DNA of 64,000 nucleotides from Actinostola sp. cb2023 (GCA_033675265.1 JAUJYZ010001376.1:666001-730000); one strand, 5' to 3'. Counted from the first letter of the stretch, positions 26,152 to 40,400 are shown. Notes: a model not told the origin generated them from the letters alone. Numbers and translations: made by a program.

Positions 26152-28411
26152 TGGATGATGATGTGGATGTTGATGATGTTGATGAAGATGATGATGAAGA
26201 TGATGTGGATGTTGATGATGATGATATTGTTGATGAAGATGATGATGATGATGTGGATGATGATGTGGATGTTGATGATGATGATGATATTGTTGATGAA
26301 GATGATGTTGATGATGAAGATGTCGATGATGATGTGGATGTTGATGATGTGGATGTTGATGATGATGATATTGTTGATGAAGATGATGTTGATGATGAAG
26401 ATGATGATGTGGATGTTGATGATGTGGATGTTGATAATGTTGATGAAGATGATGTTGATGATGAAGATGTCGATGATGATGTGGATGTTGATGATGAAGA
26501 TGCTGATGATGATGATGAAGATGTTGATAATGTTGATGAAGATGATGTTGATGATGAAGATGTCGATGATGATGTGGATGTTGATGATGATGAAGATGCT
26601 GATGATGAAGATGTTATTAAGATGATGATGAAGATGATGATGAAGATGTTGATGATGATGATGCCGTTGTTTTTTATCTCGAGTTGTTCTGTTGATGTAA
26701 TTGTAATTTCATTTTTCACTAACATTTTGCCATTTCATATTTTCTTAAGGAACTTCAATCAGACGTCGGCAACCACGAGCCAGATCACATAAACCTCGAC
26801 GAGGCCGCAAAGAAAGTCATCACCATCTGTATCGAGGAAGTAGTAGTTGTTGAAGAAGAGATTTTGATAATCGATAACCGATGGAACGACCTCAATAAGA
26901 ACCTCAAAGACAAGGCAGACAAACTAGAAAACCTTGAAAATCAACTGCATAAATACCAAGGAACTCTAAACCCAGTCAGTGAGAAACTTGCTGACATTGA
27001 ATCCAAAGCTGACGTCGAGATGGCCCCAGTGGCCGACTTGGATAAAGTAAAGGAACATCAACAGGAGTTACAGGAGTTGATGGATGACTTGGAGAAGCTC
27101 AATCCTTCGTTAGCAGAAACAATCGAATCGGGTCAAGACATCCTTGATGGCAATCCTGATGTAGATACTCTACCCGTACAACGAGATAATGAAGATTTAC
27201 AAGAGAAGTTTGACAACTTGAAGGCTCAGCTCACTGATAAACTAGCCAAGGCTACAGCATTAGCCAATGGTTTGCAGGAGTACACTGACAAGGAGAAGGA
27301 GTTGGCGAAGGGAATAGATGACGTAAATGAAAAACTAGAGAACAACAAACCGAACAAGATGGATGCTGATCTCGTAAAGGAGCAACTTGCAAGCACGAAG
27401 GTATGTTGTGAATGGTAGGACAATGGGACGTGGAAAGGGAAATAAAGGGAAAGATATTAGTAGCTTAGCGTTCGTTCATTGTTTTAGGCTCTCAAAGATC
27501 TTCTTGACGGAATGGAGCCTGATTACAACGACGTCAACGACTGCGCTCAAAAACTGATCAGCGAAGGGCTTGGGTCCGACCCAGCCTTCGTCAAACAGAT
27601 GGCCAATACGGACAAGAACTGGCATGACGTCAACGATGCGACAGCTAATCAAATAAAAAACTTAGAAGCAACTCTGGATCAACTTGATAAGATACAAGAC
27701 TCGCTCAAAGATGCAGATGACGTCATTAGTGCTTTTGAGAAGAAGGTCGCTGACCAGCCACCAATTGCTACTGATGCTGAAGCCATTGAACAACAGATGG
27801 AGGATTTGAAGGTGTGTAAACGTCATGTGTTTAGAACCACAACCTGGTCTAGCCTTTCTCTTGTGAGCATTCCCGTAAGTGGGTCCCTCTTCAGACTGTA
27901 CTGACCCGCGTTGAGATCGATCTCTGTCGTAAATTTGCGATATTCTGACAGAAGTATTACTTGAATCCGGTTCGTAAATAGTTTGTTGGATCTAATGTTC
28001 TGTGGTTGTTCCATTGTAGGATCTACAAAAAGGAATTGATGATCTCGGTGAGAAGATATCGGACTTAAACGATCAAAAGTACCGACTCGCCATCACTAAT
28101 CCAACAGCAGACACAAGCGCTATCGATGCTGCCATTGCAGATCTCAGCGAACGAGTACTCGGCGCAAGCCACGATCTGTCTGGTCGCCAGGGCAAACTCG
28201 AGCAGGCGTTGCTTCAGTTTGGCAAGTTCCACGAAGCAATGGAGTCACTACTACAGTGGCTTGAAGAAACTAGAGACTTGCTGGAAAGCCAAGGCAATGT
28301 GTCAGCCGCTGAACCTAAAGTGGTGAAGGCTCAAATGAACGAGCAAAAGGTGAGATAAAGAGGTGTTGATATAACATGGTGGAATGTGTGTGAATTTCGC
28401 CATTGGGCGTG

Positions 28412-28442
<31 letters not shown>

Positions 28443-31400
28443 CGAATTGCTTTTCCCCGTGCGGCGGAAGGACAGCAGTTGTCAGATCAGGAAATTAATT
28501 AAAATCTATTTCCCTCTAGTTGCTTATGAAGATGATCTCAGATCGCAGACCAGGAGTAGAATCGCTCCAAGACACTGGCCGTGAGATCCTTAAGACAGCC
28601 GATGACGAGAAGAAAGTTGACATCGAAGTCGGACTCACTGATATTAACTCACAATGGGTTGACTTGAACGAGCTGGTGGAAGCGAGACAGAAACAACTTG
28701 ACGATGCGCTTGAGGCATCTCAGAAGTTCGACGATCTTTACAGAGAATCGAGCAAGAAACTGTCTGAGCTGGAGGCTCAGATGAAGGATGATGAGTTTGA
28801 CGCTGCAAAGGCTGCTCCAGAAGACGTCAAGGAACAACTTGAGAAATTAGACGTAAGACCAATATTCTCTTTTTGTTATCTGGAAAATAAACGAAGATGA
28901 TGACAAAATGCGCTTGATTTTCTGTATTTTGAGCGATGTGTTATGAAGAGAGCATTGATGATGACGGATGATGATGATGATTGATGATGACGGGTGATGA
29001 TGATGAAGATGATGATGATGATGGGTATGATAATGATTGATGATGACGGGTGATAATGATGATGATGATGATGGGTATGATGATGATGATGGATATGATA
29101 ATGATGACGTGTGATAATGATGATGATGGGTATGATAATGATCGCGTTTGTAAATTGATGTTTGTTTCCCATGCAGGAAATCTGCAAGGCGATTGACTCT
29201 CTTGCTCCACTGGTCAAACATGCCATCAAAGACGGAGAACAACTACTGCCACATTGCGATGAAGACGACAAGGACTTAGTCGAGATGAAGATGGACAAAC
29301 TAAAGAACAAGTACAAAGACCTACTACGCAACTCCGATGAAAAGCGCGCCAAACTCAAAGAAGCCAAGCAACTGTCCGAGAAGTGCTTCTACGGGAAAGA
29401 TGACCTGATGAACTGGTTTGACGAGATGGACAACAAGTTGGCTGCAGCCAAGGCCGAGGGTCTTGAAGCAGAAGAGGAGCAAGCAAAACTTCAGGTAAAA
29501 ACATTCACTTTTGTTGGGAACAAACTAGAGAAGAGAGAGAATAATGAGTTGTTTATGTATTGCAGGAGTTACAGCAAGCTATCAAAGACAAAGAGCGTGA
29601 CATCAAAGCCCACAAACGAGCAGCAGATGGCTTGAAGAAGCTCGTACTCGACGATGAAGTTCCTAAAGTCGACAAAGCTTCAGACGATGTGGAGGAGAAA
29701 TGGAACACATTGTGTTCAGACGTGGATGACTTGGCCAAGTCCATGTTTTCTGCAAAGGAGCGCATCGACGCCTTCCAGAAAACTCTTGACGACGTTGAAA
29801 AATGGTTGAACGAAACAGAAGAAACAATTGCAGCATTGGATCCAGTTGCCGTTGAACCTGAAAAAGTGAAAGAGCAGCTAGCTGAACAAACGGTAAGATT
29901 TTGTCTTGACGTCAATAATGTGCTCCGTTTTTGGGCACCTCCTTCGTGTACCAGACACAGTTTAAACGAAGCTAACAAAGAATACAATGGGTTTCCGGTA
30001 CACGTCGGAGGAGCCCGTTTTTGCGCCGACCTTTGACACATGGATTTCCAATCTCACACGACAAATCTACGTTTAAAACGTGGCCCAACTGCAGACTCTT
30101 TTGTCACACTATGGAGTTCCGCATCGAGCAACTAAGATCTATGAGCAAAATCATATTTTATTTGTTTATCGTTCTTTACGCAGCCCCTGAACACCGATGT
30201 GGCATCCCACTCCAAGCCCGTCCAGTCTGTCTGTGAAACAGGAAAGTCACTTCTTATCGCACTTAAAGACGACGAACAAGCCGCTATGAAGGAAAAACTC
30301 GATGACATCAAAAAGCGATACAAAGCTGTCAGCGATGACACCACAAGAAGACAAGCGCATCTCGTGGAAGCCCTGTTATTGTCCCAACAGTTCCGTGATA
30401 TTTACAAGGAGAGCGTCACGTGGTTGGATCGATGTGAGGAGAGTTTGAAAAAGTTGGACGAAGAAGGTCAGTCATCGGAACTTCAACAAGAGAGAGTCAA
30501 GGTAGGTGCTGTTACGACAAGGTTCGCTATATTAATCCATCATTAATAATATTAACCTCGTATTTATGTTGTCCATCATTGATAGTATTAACCTCGTATT
30601 TATGTTATCCATCATTAAAAGTATTAACCTCGTATTTATGTTATCCATAATTAATAATATTAACCTCGTATTTATGTTATCCATAATTAATAATATTAAC
30701 CTCGTATTTATGTTATCCATAATTAATAATATTAACCTCGTATTTATGTTATCCATCATTAATAGTATTAACTTAACCGCGTATTATATATAAATCGGTG
30801 ACGCTCGTCTTTGACACCAAACACTTTAATGGCTTTCTTTGTTGGACCAATCACAGTCAATCTGTAATCATCCAATCAAATTGCACCAACCGTGGATTCT
30901 CAATTTCTCTGTCATGGTATCTGCAATAATTTTCGATATTATATGCGTGACAAACAGTTTCATTGTGGTCAACAATAATAAATAATTCCGCAGACTTTCA
31001 GGTTTAGCGAGGATTAGTAGGTTAGGTAAACAGCCAATGACATTCGTGTGTTTAGTTTAGTGGATATAATAATGCCACAAACACAAGAAATCGATTGTCG
31101 TTGTTCAAGTTTCTCTATATTGGTTATCATGACTGTTCTACTTTATCTTGTTAACCCTTCATTGCTGGTAACAATATATACTTATGAATACGATATTTGT
31201 TATTCGTTTCCTTTCTTCGTGCTTTATCCTCTCTCCCACTTTCATTTTCTCTTTCTTTCATTCAGTTCCTTTCATGTTATGTCTTGTGTGATTTTCTCAT
31301 TGTTCATTCATTATATTTTCAAAGTGATTTACGTTTTCTCTCTCCAGTTCGATCTGTATCTAGCTAGTGGAATACTAAACAATTACGTTTGTTTCAGACC

Positions 31401-34400
31401 ATTCAAGAAGGTATCTTGGCATTACGAAGTCTCATTACTAATGTTGAAGACACTGGTAGTGACCTGACAGAACTCAGTGGTCCAGGCGAAGGCTCAGCCT
31501 TCATCGAACACAGGGTAACAGAATGCCGTGACCGCTACGATCGACTCTACCAGTTGACAGAAGAGAGAGGAATCAAGATAGGAATCACCTTGCAACAAGA
31601 GGAACAAATTGAGCAGAAACTCGAGGAATTGTTGAGCGTGCTGGAAAGGAGACGAGATGACTTCAGTGGCCTTGATCCTGTTGGTGTCCAACCAGACACG
31701 ATACGAGAACAGTTGGAAATGATAAAGGTAGCAAACCCATTTCCTTTCATTCTTGCATTCATTCATTTATTCATTCATTCAATTATTCATTTTATGAATA
31801 TGACGGCTTAGGATTTTAAAATGTGTATAAATTTAATATTTCTCTCTGCATTTTAAAAGTGTTGATCCTGAAATAATACTCTAATTTGAGATTTTTCTTA
31901 CAATTATTTTAATAGAGTTTTCTAGTTTGTCGGTTATTGTTTTGAAGGTTTGTGGTACTAATCACTACCTGTAAGCTAGAATTAAAAGTATTAACACTTT
32001 AAGATGACTTCTCATGAGCTCTTGTTACTATGCAAACCAATAATCTTTCCATTTGATTGAATGTAATCGATCTCTCATGAGGGAGGAGTCTGTCATGTAG
32101 GGTCTGTCATGGAGGGTTTGTCATGGGGGGAGGGGATCTTTCGCTACCGCTGATGGGGTGTGTATTCATTGGTATCATTGTCATCGACGTCGTCACTACT
32201 TCATTAGTAGTCCCCGATTAGTGTACCACTTGTGGTATGCTAGAAGTCATGACACGTTAATAAAGTTTATGTATGTAGTTGTTGCTGTTGCTTCTCTCGC
32301 TCTTGTTTTGTTTGTGTGGTCTTTTTAACCCGAGTCTATTTTTCAGGGTCTGCAGTCCGAGTTCCAACCTGAGAAACAGTCTGTCGAAGAAACCAAAGTC
32401 ACAGTGGATGGTATTGTAGCTCACAACCCAGACTCCAAAACCTCACAGCTCATCAGAGACAAACTCAACAAAGTTACAAGCCTGGCTGGTGAACTACAGG
32501 ATCAGTACGATGAGCGAGAGAAAGCAATCGAGAAATCTCTAGAAGCCAGCGAGAAATTCTGGCCAGGACTAGAAGACCTCAAACACATACTGAAAGACGT
32601 GCAAGAAAACTTGGACGCAGAAGACCCACCTGCCGCAGATCTTGAAGTTCTTAAGGAACAGAAATCGGAACACGAGGTAAATAATGGGTGGGTCAATCGG
32701 TCGGTCCATCGGACTGTCTATTTGTCCTGTCTGGAGATATACGACCGTTTGCCTTCAGTTCTTCTTGTCTTCTGCTTGTTGTACTTTCTCTAATTGTATC
32801 ATAACTGATGTACATAACCGCTACGTGCCTTTGTGATTCATCAGGAATTACGCAAAGAGCTTGACGCCCATGGCACGTTAGTAACCTCGTTGTGCGAGGC
32901 AAGTCCCGTTCTCGTTGAGAGTTGCAGCCCGAGCGATCGAGTCTTAGTCCAGAATGAACTCAACCATGTCACCGATCAGTGGGAGGCCATCTCTGTCGCA
33001 TGGAAGAAACGAAAGGTGGATCTGAATGAAGTACAAGTCACAGCAGAACAGTTCCATGCAGCGCACGAAGCCATGGTTGAATGGTTGGACGCCATGGAGC
33101 AGAAGCTTAGCAACGAAACGCCTGTTGGAACTGAACTCGAGGTGGTGAAAAAACAACTTAAAGTTCACAAGGTTCGTGCAAGTTTGGATATGATTTTCAT
33201 GACACTTTTTTATACGATAGTGGCATTTGTAAGCGTGGACAAATTATACAATAATGTTGTTGTTGTTCATGATGATGCTGATGCTGTTGATGATTATGAT
33301 GTATTTTCTGTCGGGGTTTTCTTGACACTAATCTAACCCATCGCCCCTGTAGGGATTCCACAAGAAACTGATCCCACATCAAAAAGAAGTGACTGAAATC
33401 AACCAACAAGGTAACCTTCTGACAGAACGATGTCGACACGAGGACGCTGAACTGATTGCTGCTCAACTAGAAGATGTTAACGTACGCTGGGACGAGCTGT
33501 GTAACCACTCCAGCGAGAGACAACAGAAGCTAGAAGAAGCTCTTCTACAGCTTGGACAGTTTCAGCTTGCTTTGGAAGAACTCCTGGTTTGGCTCAAGCA
33601 GACTGACAAAACACTGGACGAACAACTCGCCAAACCAGTCCAAGGCGACATCAAATACATCGAGATCGAGTTAGCCAAGCACAAGGTAATAATACAAAAC
33701 TTTATTAACATTCCCAACATTCCCTATCCGGGATATTCTACGTTAATTTACAAATACTGATAAGAAACTAAAGAATACATAGTGTAGTGTAAAACATGTT
33801 AGGGTAGGTCATGCTACTACGTTAGATCTTCAATCGTCTTGCTTTTTCGCTCTGTAACCCGCAAATCTTCATCATTTATCGCGTTTTTAGATCTTACAAA
33901 ACGACATTCTTTCTCACGAGCCATCCGTCGAGTCTCTATCTCGCGCGGCCCAAAACCTACTCGAGTCTGGCGATTCTAAAATGGAGCCAACCGAGTTGGA
34001 AGGAAAAGTTGACGACCTGAAGACCACGTGGAATGACGTACTAGCAAAGTCCACCAAGCGACAAGCCGAGTTAGAGGCAGCTCTGGAACGATCGCACAGC
34101 TTCATGGGACAAATCAAGGAGCTTCGTGGGTGGTTGAATGAAGCCAGTGAGTTCTTGAAGTCGAAGAGAGCTATTGGGGGAAGACCTGTGACTGCTAAGA
34201 AACAATTGAATAAACACAAGGTTAGTTGTCAAGTCGGTCTTAAAATAATGCTTAATAAACTGAGCTTCTATAGAAACTAACCACCTCACTCCACACACAC
34301 GCACTCGGCGTACTACTGTCTAGTATTAACCATTTGATATTTCACTTGTGAAGGATTTCATGGCCGTCGTTGAGACTCGAAAGCAAGTCTACGAACAAAT

Positions 34401-37400
34401 TGTGGAATCTGTTGAGAAGTTGGTAGAGACCGCTGACCCAACAACTGCTGCAAGCATGCAGAGACAAGTGGACGAGCTCAAGGAGACCTGGGACCAAGTA
34501 GTCATCCGAGCCAAGGAGGAGAAAGATCGACTGGATGAGGCACTAGAGAACGCCAAGGAACTAGAAGTAAAGATGGCAGCTACAGATGAATGGTTGACGC
34601 GTGTTGAGTGCGATATTGCATCGTTTGAAGAACCAAGCACGATCTTGAAGAAACTACAGAAACAACGTGTCAGCTACAAGGTTAGTTGGTTTTACTGGCT
34701 TACAGTGGCAACGTGACAATAATCTGGTAACGTACTTATGACTCTGATTATTAGAGAACCAATGATTAAGAATTTAATTGTTCCACCAGGATCTCAAAGA
34801 GGACATCGACACCCATCGTGAGCCATTCAAGAACATGAAGCAATTGTCCCACAAGATCACTGACGTCTGCATGCAAGACGACGCAGTTTACATCGATCGT
34901 GAAGTGTCATCGTTGGAAAAACGCTGGAAGGAATTGCTAGCAACTGCCACGAGCCGTAAGAAAGCTTTGGAAGAGAACTACAAGCTGTCGCACAAGTTCT
35001 TCAATGGAACCGCAGACTTGCTGAAGATGCTGGACGAAGCAGAGAAGACTTTGAAGGAAGAAGAGCCGATTGGCGTTGACCCTACGCATCTGAGAACACA
35101 ACTCAAGAAACACAAGGTATTGGTTGATATTATCCCGCCTGACGTAGGAATGTATCTATTATTATTATTATCTATCAAGCTAAGAAATGACGTCATACCT
35201 AGGAATGTATCTATCAAGCTAAGAAATGACGTCATACCTAGGAATATATCTATCAAGCTAAGAAATGACGTCATACCTAGGAATATATCTATCAAGCTAA
35301 GAAATGACGTCATACCTAGGAATGTATCTATCAAGCTAAGAAATTCTAACCTTTTTTTGTAGGAATTCCAAAACATGCTTGGTGCAAACCAGGCCTCTCT
35401 CGACAACACCATCAAAGCTGGAAAACTACTCACGGACAAGAGTAATAATGTCGACGCCATTGTCATTGAAGGCAAGATAGCCGACCTGAAGGCTCGTTGG
35501 GACTCGGTATGCGGGGAGTCCGTGGAAAGGTTCGTACATCGCAGGGTTCTTTATACATCACCATGGAAACGATTTCAATTTTTTTAAATCTGATTTCAAA
35601 ACCATTTACTTGCAGACAACAAAAACTCGAAGAAGCTTTGCTGTTCACTGGCATGTTCCAGGATGCTTTGCAGTCGCTACTGGATTGGCTGACGGCAGTG
35701 GAACCCAGTCTCTCGTACGAGACCGCTGTCATGGGTGACCCTGAGACTGTACAAATTTTGATTGATAACCACAAGGTAAGCATTACTAGTCTTTGATTGC
35801 GCTATTAAATGTGGGATATGTTGTTGTATTCTGTGATCGTTATAGTCGCCAGAGCCTACGTTCGTTATGGTCAGTTGTGTTTCATGACTTTGTTGTCATT
35901 ACAGACATTCCAACGTGAGCTAAGCCGCCGAGAAGCCAACTATGAGTCAGTTATGAAGGCTGGACGCGCTATGCTCAATGAAAACAAGGTCGAGGAACCA
36001 CAAGCATTGGAAATCAAACTGGACGATCTGCGCATGCGTTGGAACGTAGTCGTTGCTATGACAAACACCAAACAAGATCGTCTTGACAACGCGCTTGTAT
36101 TGGCCAAAGAGTTTGATTCGTCTGTCAAGACTGAGCTTCGCATCTTGAAGAAGTTTGAAGATGACCTGCGGGAATTGGGACCAATTGCTGACGATTTGAA
36201 CAGCATAGAAGACCAGCTTGAAAAACACAAGGTAGGCCAACTTATTAAACAACTACTCCAAGATTAGTATGTGTGATAAAAGGGACTTTATTTTCTGTAA
36301 CAGGCATTCCATGACGAGCTCAAAACCGAAGAGGTCAACGTCCAATCTGCCATCAAGAAAGGCCAAGTCATTCTTCGCTTCTGTCACCCAAGCGCCACCC
36401 AAATCATCCAACAATGGCTTGCGCGCCTCAAGAAGAGATGGGAGGAAGTCTGGAAATGGTCGACGCAACGACTTACTCGCCTTGAGGAAGAAAGAGCTAA
36501 ACTCGCTGAGGACCAACTGATGATGGACGATCTGTTGAAGTGGATTGACGAGAAGGAAAACATACTTAATGAAAAAGAACCGATACCAGAAGAGGATTAT
36601 GAAGTAGTCCAGCTGTTATTGGAGGAGCACAAGGTATGCATGGAAAACAATGTCTGTTTAACATTTAATGAGACAATTTTTTGCCGATAAAGAAACTTTA
36701 AGAATTATTTTAGATTTGCGCTTTACTGAGAATCGTAACGTTTTTATCGCAGATATTCCAAGAAGAAATGGCTAAGAAACAGCCAAACTACGACCGACTT
36801 ACAAAGTCCATCAAACGACGACATTCGATTTCGCGAACTCCGGAAGTTAAAACACCGACTCGTCGCCCAGCAACCGGCAGTAGAATTCCTCGTGCCAGTG
36901 GATCTCCCGCGACACCCGTAACCCGAGAGAGATCCCGCGACAAGCTACATGGTCCCGCGAGCTCGTATACACCCGAGAAGGAGCGTACACCTTCGTTTAC
37001 ACGATCTGGGTCGAGCCACCACCCAGCGGTTTCTCACCTGTCCAAGAAATGGCAGCACTTGTGGCTACTGTCCATGGACAGACTGAGAAGGCTACAGGAG
37101 AAATTAGAGCGAATATCAATCGTGAGTAGGATATAACTACCGTTATGTATGAATCTATTAGAGACACTAACCAATATAAATACGTTAGTCACAACGCTTG
37201 GAATTTAATGGAGATATTTCCAAAGGAAAACAGGGAACATTTAAAAAAGTTTATTCTTTTAAATTTGCTTGATTTAACAAGCCTTACTTTCCTTTTAGGA
37301 ACGTGCGTCAGCAAACTTCGACTTCGCAGAATGGAAGCGTCGAGTAAGTAAACACTGTGATGTATTAGAATTGGGCTACCTGTGCTTCAACGATCACAAA

Positions 37401-40400
37401 ACAAAAGAAATGTTGGGACTTGTTGGTTCAACAGGGTGTGCATTGTTGGAAGCATTTGTACCAGCATTAATAATAATAATTAACACGCTGATCCATGTGG
37501 GATTGTCTGAATTCCTTCTGCGCATGCTCAAGTCTTTAATGAGTTTATTTTTATTTGAATAGTTCAACAAGTGGTTGCATGACAGCAAGTCACGTGTGCA
37601 AGATATCTTCCGTCGTATGGATCACGACCGTGATGGAAAACTTACTCGCGAGCAGTTCATCTCTGGAATACTCAACACAAGTAAGCTTTTCATTCTCGCT
37701 ACTGTCTTGTTCGACTACCATCTTATTTTGAATTGTGTTATTTCAGGTTTCCCGACGGAGCGTTGGGAGATGGACATCGTGACCAGTCTCTTTGTCCGTG
37801 ACGGCCTGATTGACTACAAGGAGTTCGTCAATGCTCTAAAGGACAAACCGGTAACGTTTATCTCCATCAATCCATAGCTACTTTTATATTGGGAAATGAA
37901 TGAAAAAGACGCTGTGTTGGATGACGTTTTCACTGCATATGTATATGTATGACATTTTCACTGCATATGTATGACGTATGTATGACGTTTTCACTGCATA
38001 TATTGACGTATGTATGACGTTTCACTGCACATATTGACGTATGCATGACGTTTTCACTGCATATGTATGACGTTATCATTGCATTTGTATGACGTATGTA
38101 TGACGCTTTCACTGCATTTGTATGACATTTTTTCACTGCATATGTATGACGTATGTATGACGTTTTCACTGCATATGTATGACATCGTTTCGTGCTTGTT
38201 TCAGGCGTCCAAGAAACCAGAAAAACCCAAAACAGACGGACAGAAGATCTTATCTGAAATCGATAAGCTTGTCGATCAATGCTGCTGTCCACATCGCTTT
38301 CAATACGTCAAGGTTGATGAAAACAAATACCGGGTAAGTTGACCGTTACTTTTCAGTCATGTACGAAATGTATCATGGGTAAAATCTGTCCCATAATCCC
38401 TAGCAGCCTCACAGTCATGTTATAGTACGAAATGTATCATGGGTAAAATCTGTCCCATAATCCCTAGCAGCCTCACAGTCATGTTATAGTACAAAATGTA
38501 TCATGGGTAAAATCTGTCCCATAATCCCTAGCAGCCTCACAGTCATGTTATAGTACAAAATGTATCATGGGTAAAATCTGTCCCATAATCCCTAGCAACC
38601 TCACAGTCATGTTATAGTACGAAATGTATCATGGGTAGAATCTGTCCCATAATCCCTAGCAGCCTCACAGTCATGTTATAGTACAAAATGTATCATGGGT
38701 AAAATCTGTCCCATAATCCCTAGCAGCCTCACAGTCATGTTATAGTACAAAATGTATCATGGGTAAAATCTGTCCCATAATCCCTAGCAGCCTCAGTGAA
38801 GTTTTCCGATGAAACCGTTTTAACATGCATGTTTCTCTTTGCAGTTTGGTGACTCACAAAAGCTTCGACTGCTGCGTATCTTGCGAAGTACTGTCATGGT
38901 GCGAGTCGGTGGAGGATGGGAGACGTTGCAGTCTTTCTTGCAGAAGAACGACCCTTGCAGAAGTGAGTGCAATAACGCTCCCAGGGACTGATGTTTAGGT
39001 CACGCCTCTGCACTACACTTTTCCAAACAAGAATCCATATTTCCGTAACCTTTTGGGATTCGTAAAGTAACCTTTTGCGTTTCGTGAAGCGTAAATAAAG
39101 ACTCTGAAAAATCCGAGTTCCAGACGGGAATTGAACCCGCGCACAGGATATTTTTCGAACTATTACCAAGCGACAAATTACTTTATAAAGCTTATATTCT
39201 TCCAGTTTATTCGTATCTTCTTTTTAGTGTAACCTCTTCTAATAGCTGTAATTATCTTTTTAGTGTAACCTCTTCTAATAGCTGTAATTATCTTTTTAGT
39301 GTAACCTCTTCTAATAGCTGTAATTATCTTTTTAGTGTAACCTCTTCTAATAGCTGTAATTATCTTTTTAGTGTAACCTCTTCTAATAGCTGTAATTATC
39401 TTTTTAGTGTAACCTCTTCTAATAGCTGTAATTATCTTTTTAGTGTAACCTCTTCTAATAGCTGTAATTATCTTTTTAGTGTAACCTCTTCTAATAGCTG
39501 TAATTATCTTTTTAGTGTAACCGCTTCTAATAGCTGTAATTATCTTTTTAGTGTAACCTCTTCTAATAGCTGTAATTATCTTTTTAGTGTAACCTCTTCT
39601 AATAGCTGTAATTATCTTTTTTTAACAGCCGAAGGAAGAACAAACATTGAACTTCGCGCACAGCTTCTCGCGTCAGGAACCAGAGAAAGCATGACCTCAT
39701 TTAAACCAAAACGACCTGGTTTATCGCGCGAGGGTTCTGATGTCGCGAAGCCATCAATAGCGAGAGAACATTCAGGATCGCTACGAGCATCAGCAAAGCC
39801 ACCAAGCGGAGCTAAACCCAAGAAACCAACAGGAACACATTTAGACATCCCTGGAGTACGTCGAGAAAAATCTGGCGACTTGCGCTCGCCTGGAGGCCTC
39901 GTTAAGACGAGGAGTGGTACCAACTTAAAGTCAAAACCTCCAGGCGTCATGGAAGTTAGGAAGACGAGCAGCTCTGGAAACCTAAAGGAGAAAAAACCGC
40001 CTGCGTCTCCACGAAGAAGCGACAGCCAGACGTCGATTGGGAGTACTGGATCTCAAGAGGGCTCAGAGGCATCGTCGATCAAGTCTCCTACAACCTCGCC
40101 CACGTCACGTATTCCCCTTGGTAGAACAACCAAGGCTGCAGAATCAAAGACTGGACTAACAAAAACTGGTGTGAAGGGAAGCAAGGAAAGTCTGACGGCA
40201 AAGGGAGCTGTGAAGGGAAGCAAGGAAAGTCTGACGGCAAAGGGAGCTGTGAAGGGAAGCAAGGAAAGTCTGACGACAAAGGGAGCGGCCAAAGGAAGCA
40301 GAGAGAATCTCGCTTCCAAGGGAGCTGCTGCCTCGTCAGCATCGAAGATCCCGCCACCAGGTGCTAAGAAGACCACAACCAAGAAACCACCAGCATCTGC

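Noticed and set aside
26006..26792. Poly-Asp, poly-Met and poly-Ser/Thr frames
   Set aside because: All are different readings of the same (GAT)n microsatellite, located between two valid spectraplakin exons.
28847..29367. Minus-strand His/Ser/Ile-rich frames
   Set aside because: They come from the complement of a (GAT)n intron and of exon 34; no independent gene signal.
35117..35475. 13-residue repeat frames ([12 protein letters not shown] and its complement)
   Set aside because: Generated by the 39-bp intronic satellite, whose period is a multiple of three.
39100..39180. Possible tRNA gene on the minus strand
   Set aside because: Only the T-arm and B-box are convincing; acceptor, D-arm and anticodon stems do not fold, so it was kept as a SINE remnant.
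39215..39617. Regular 36-bp repeats that could suggest a CRISPR array
   Set aside because: There are no unique spacers; the units are directly joined, and the sequence lies in a eukaryotic intron.
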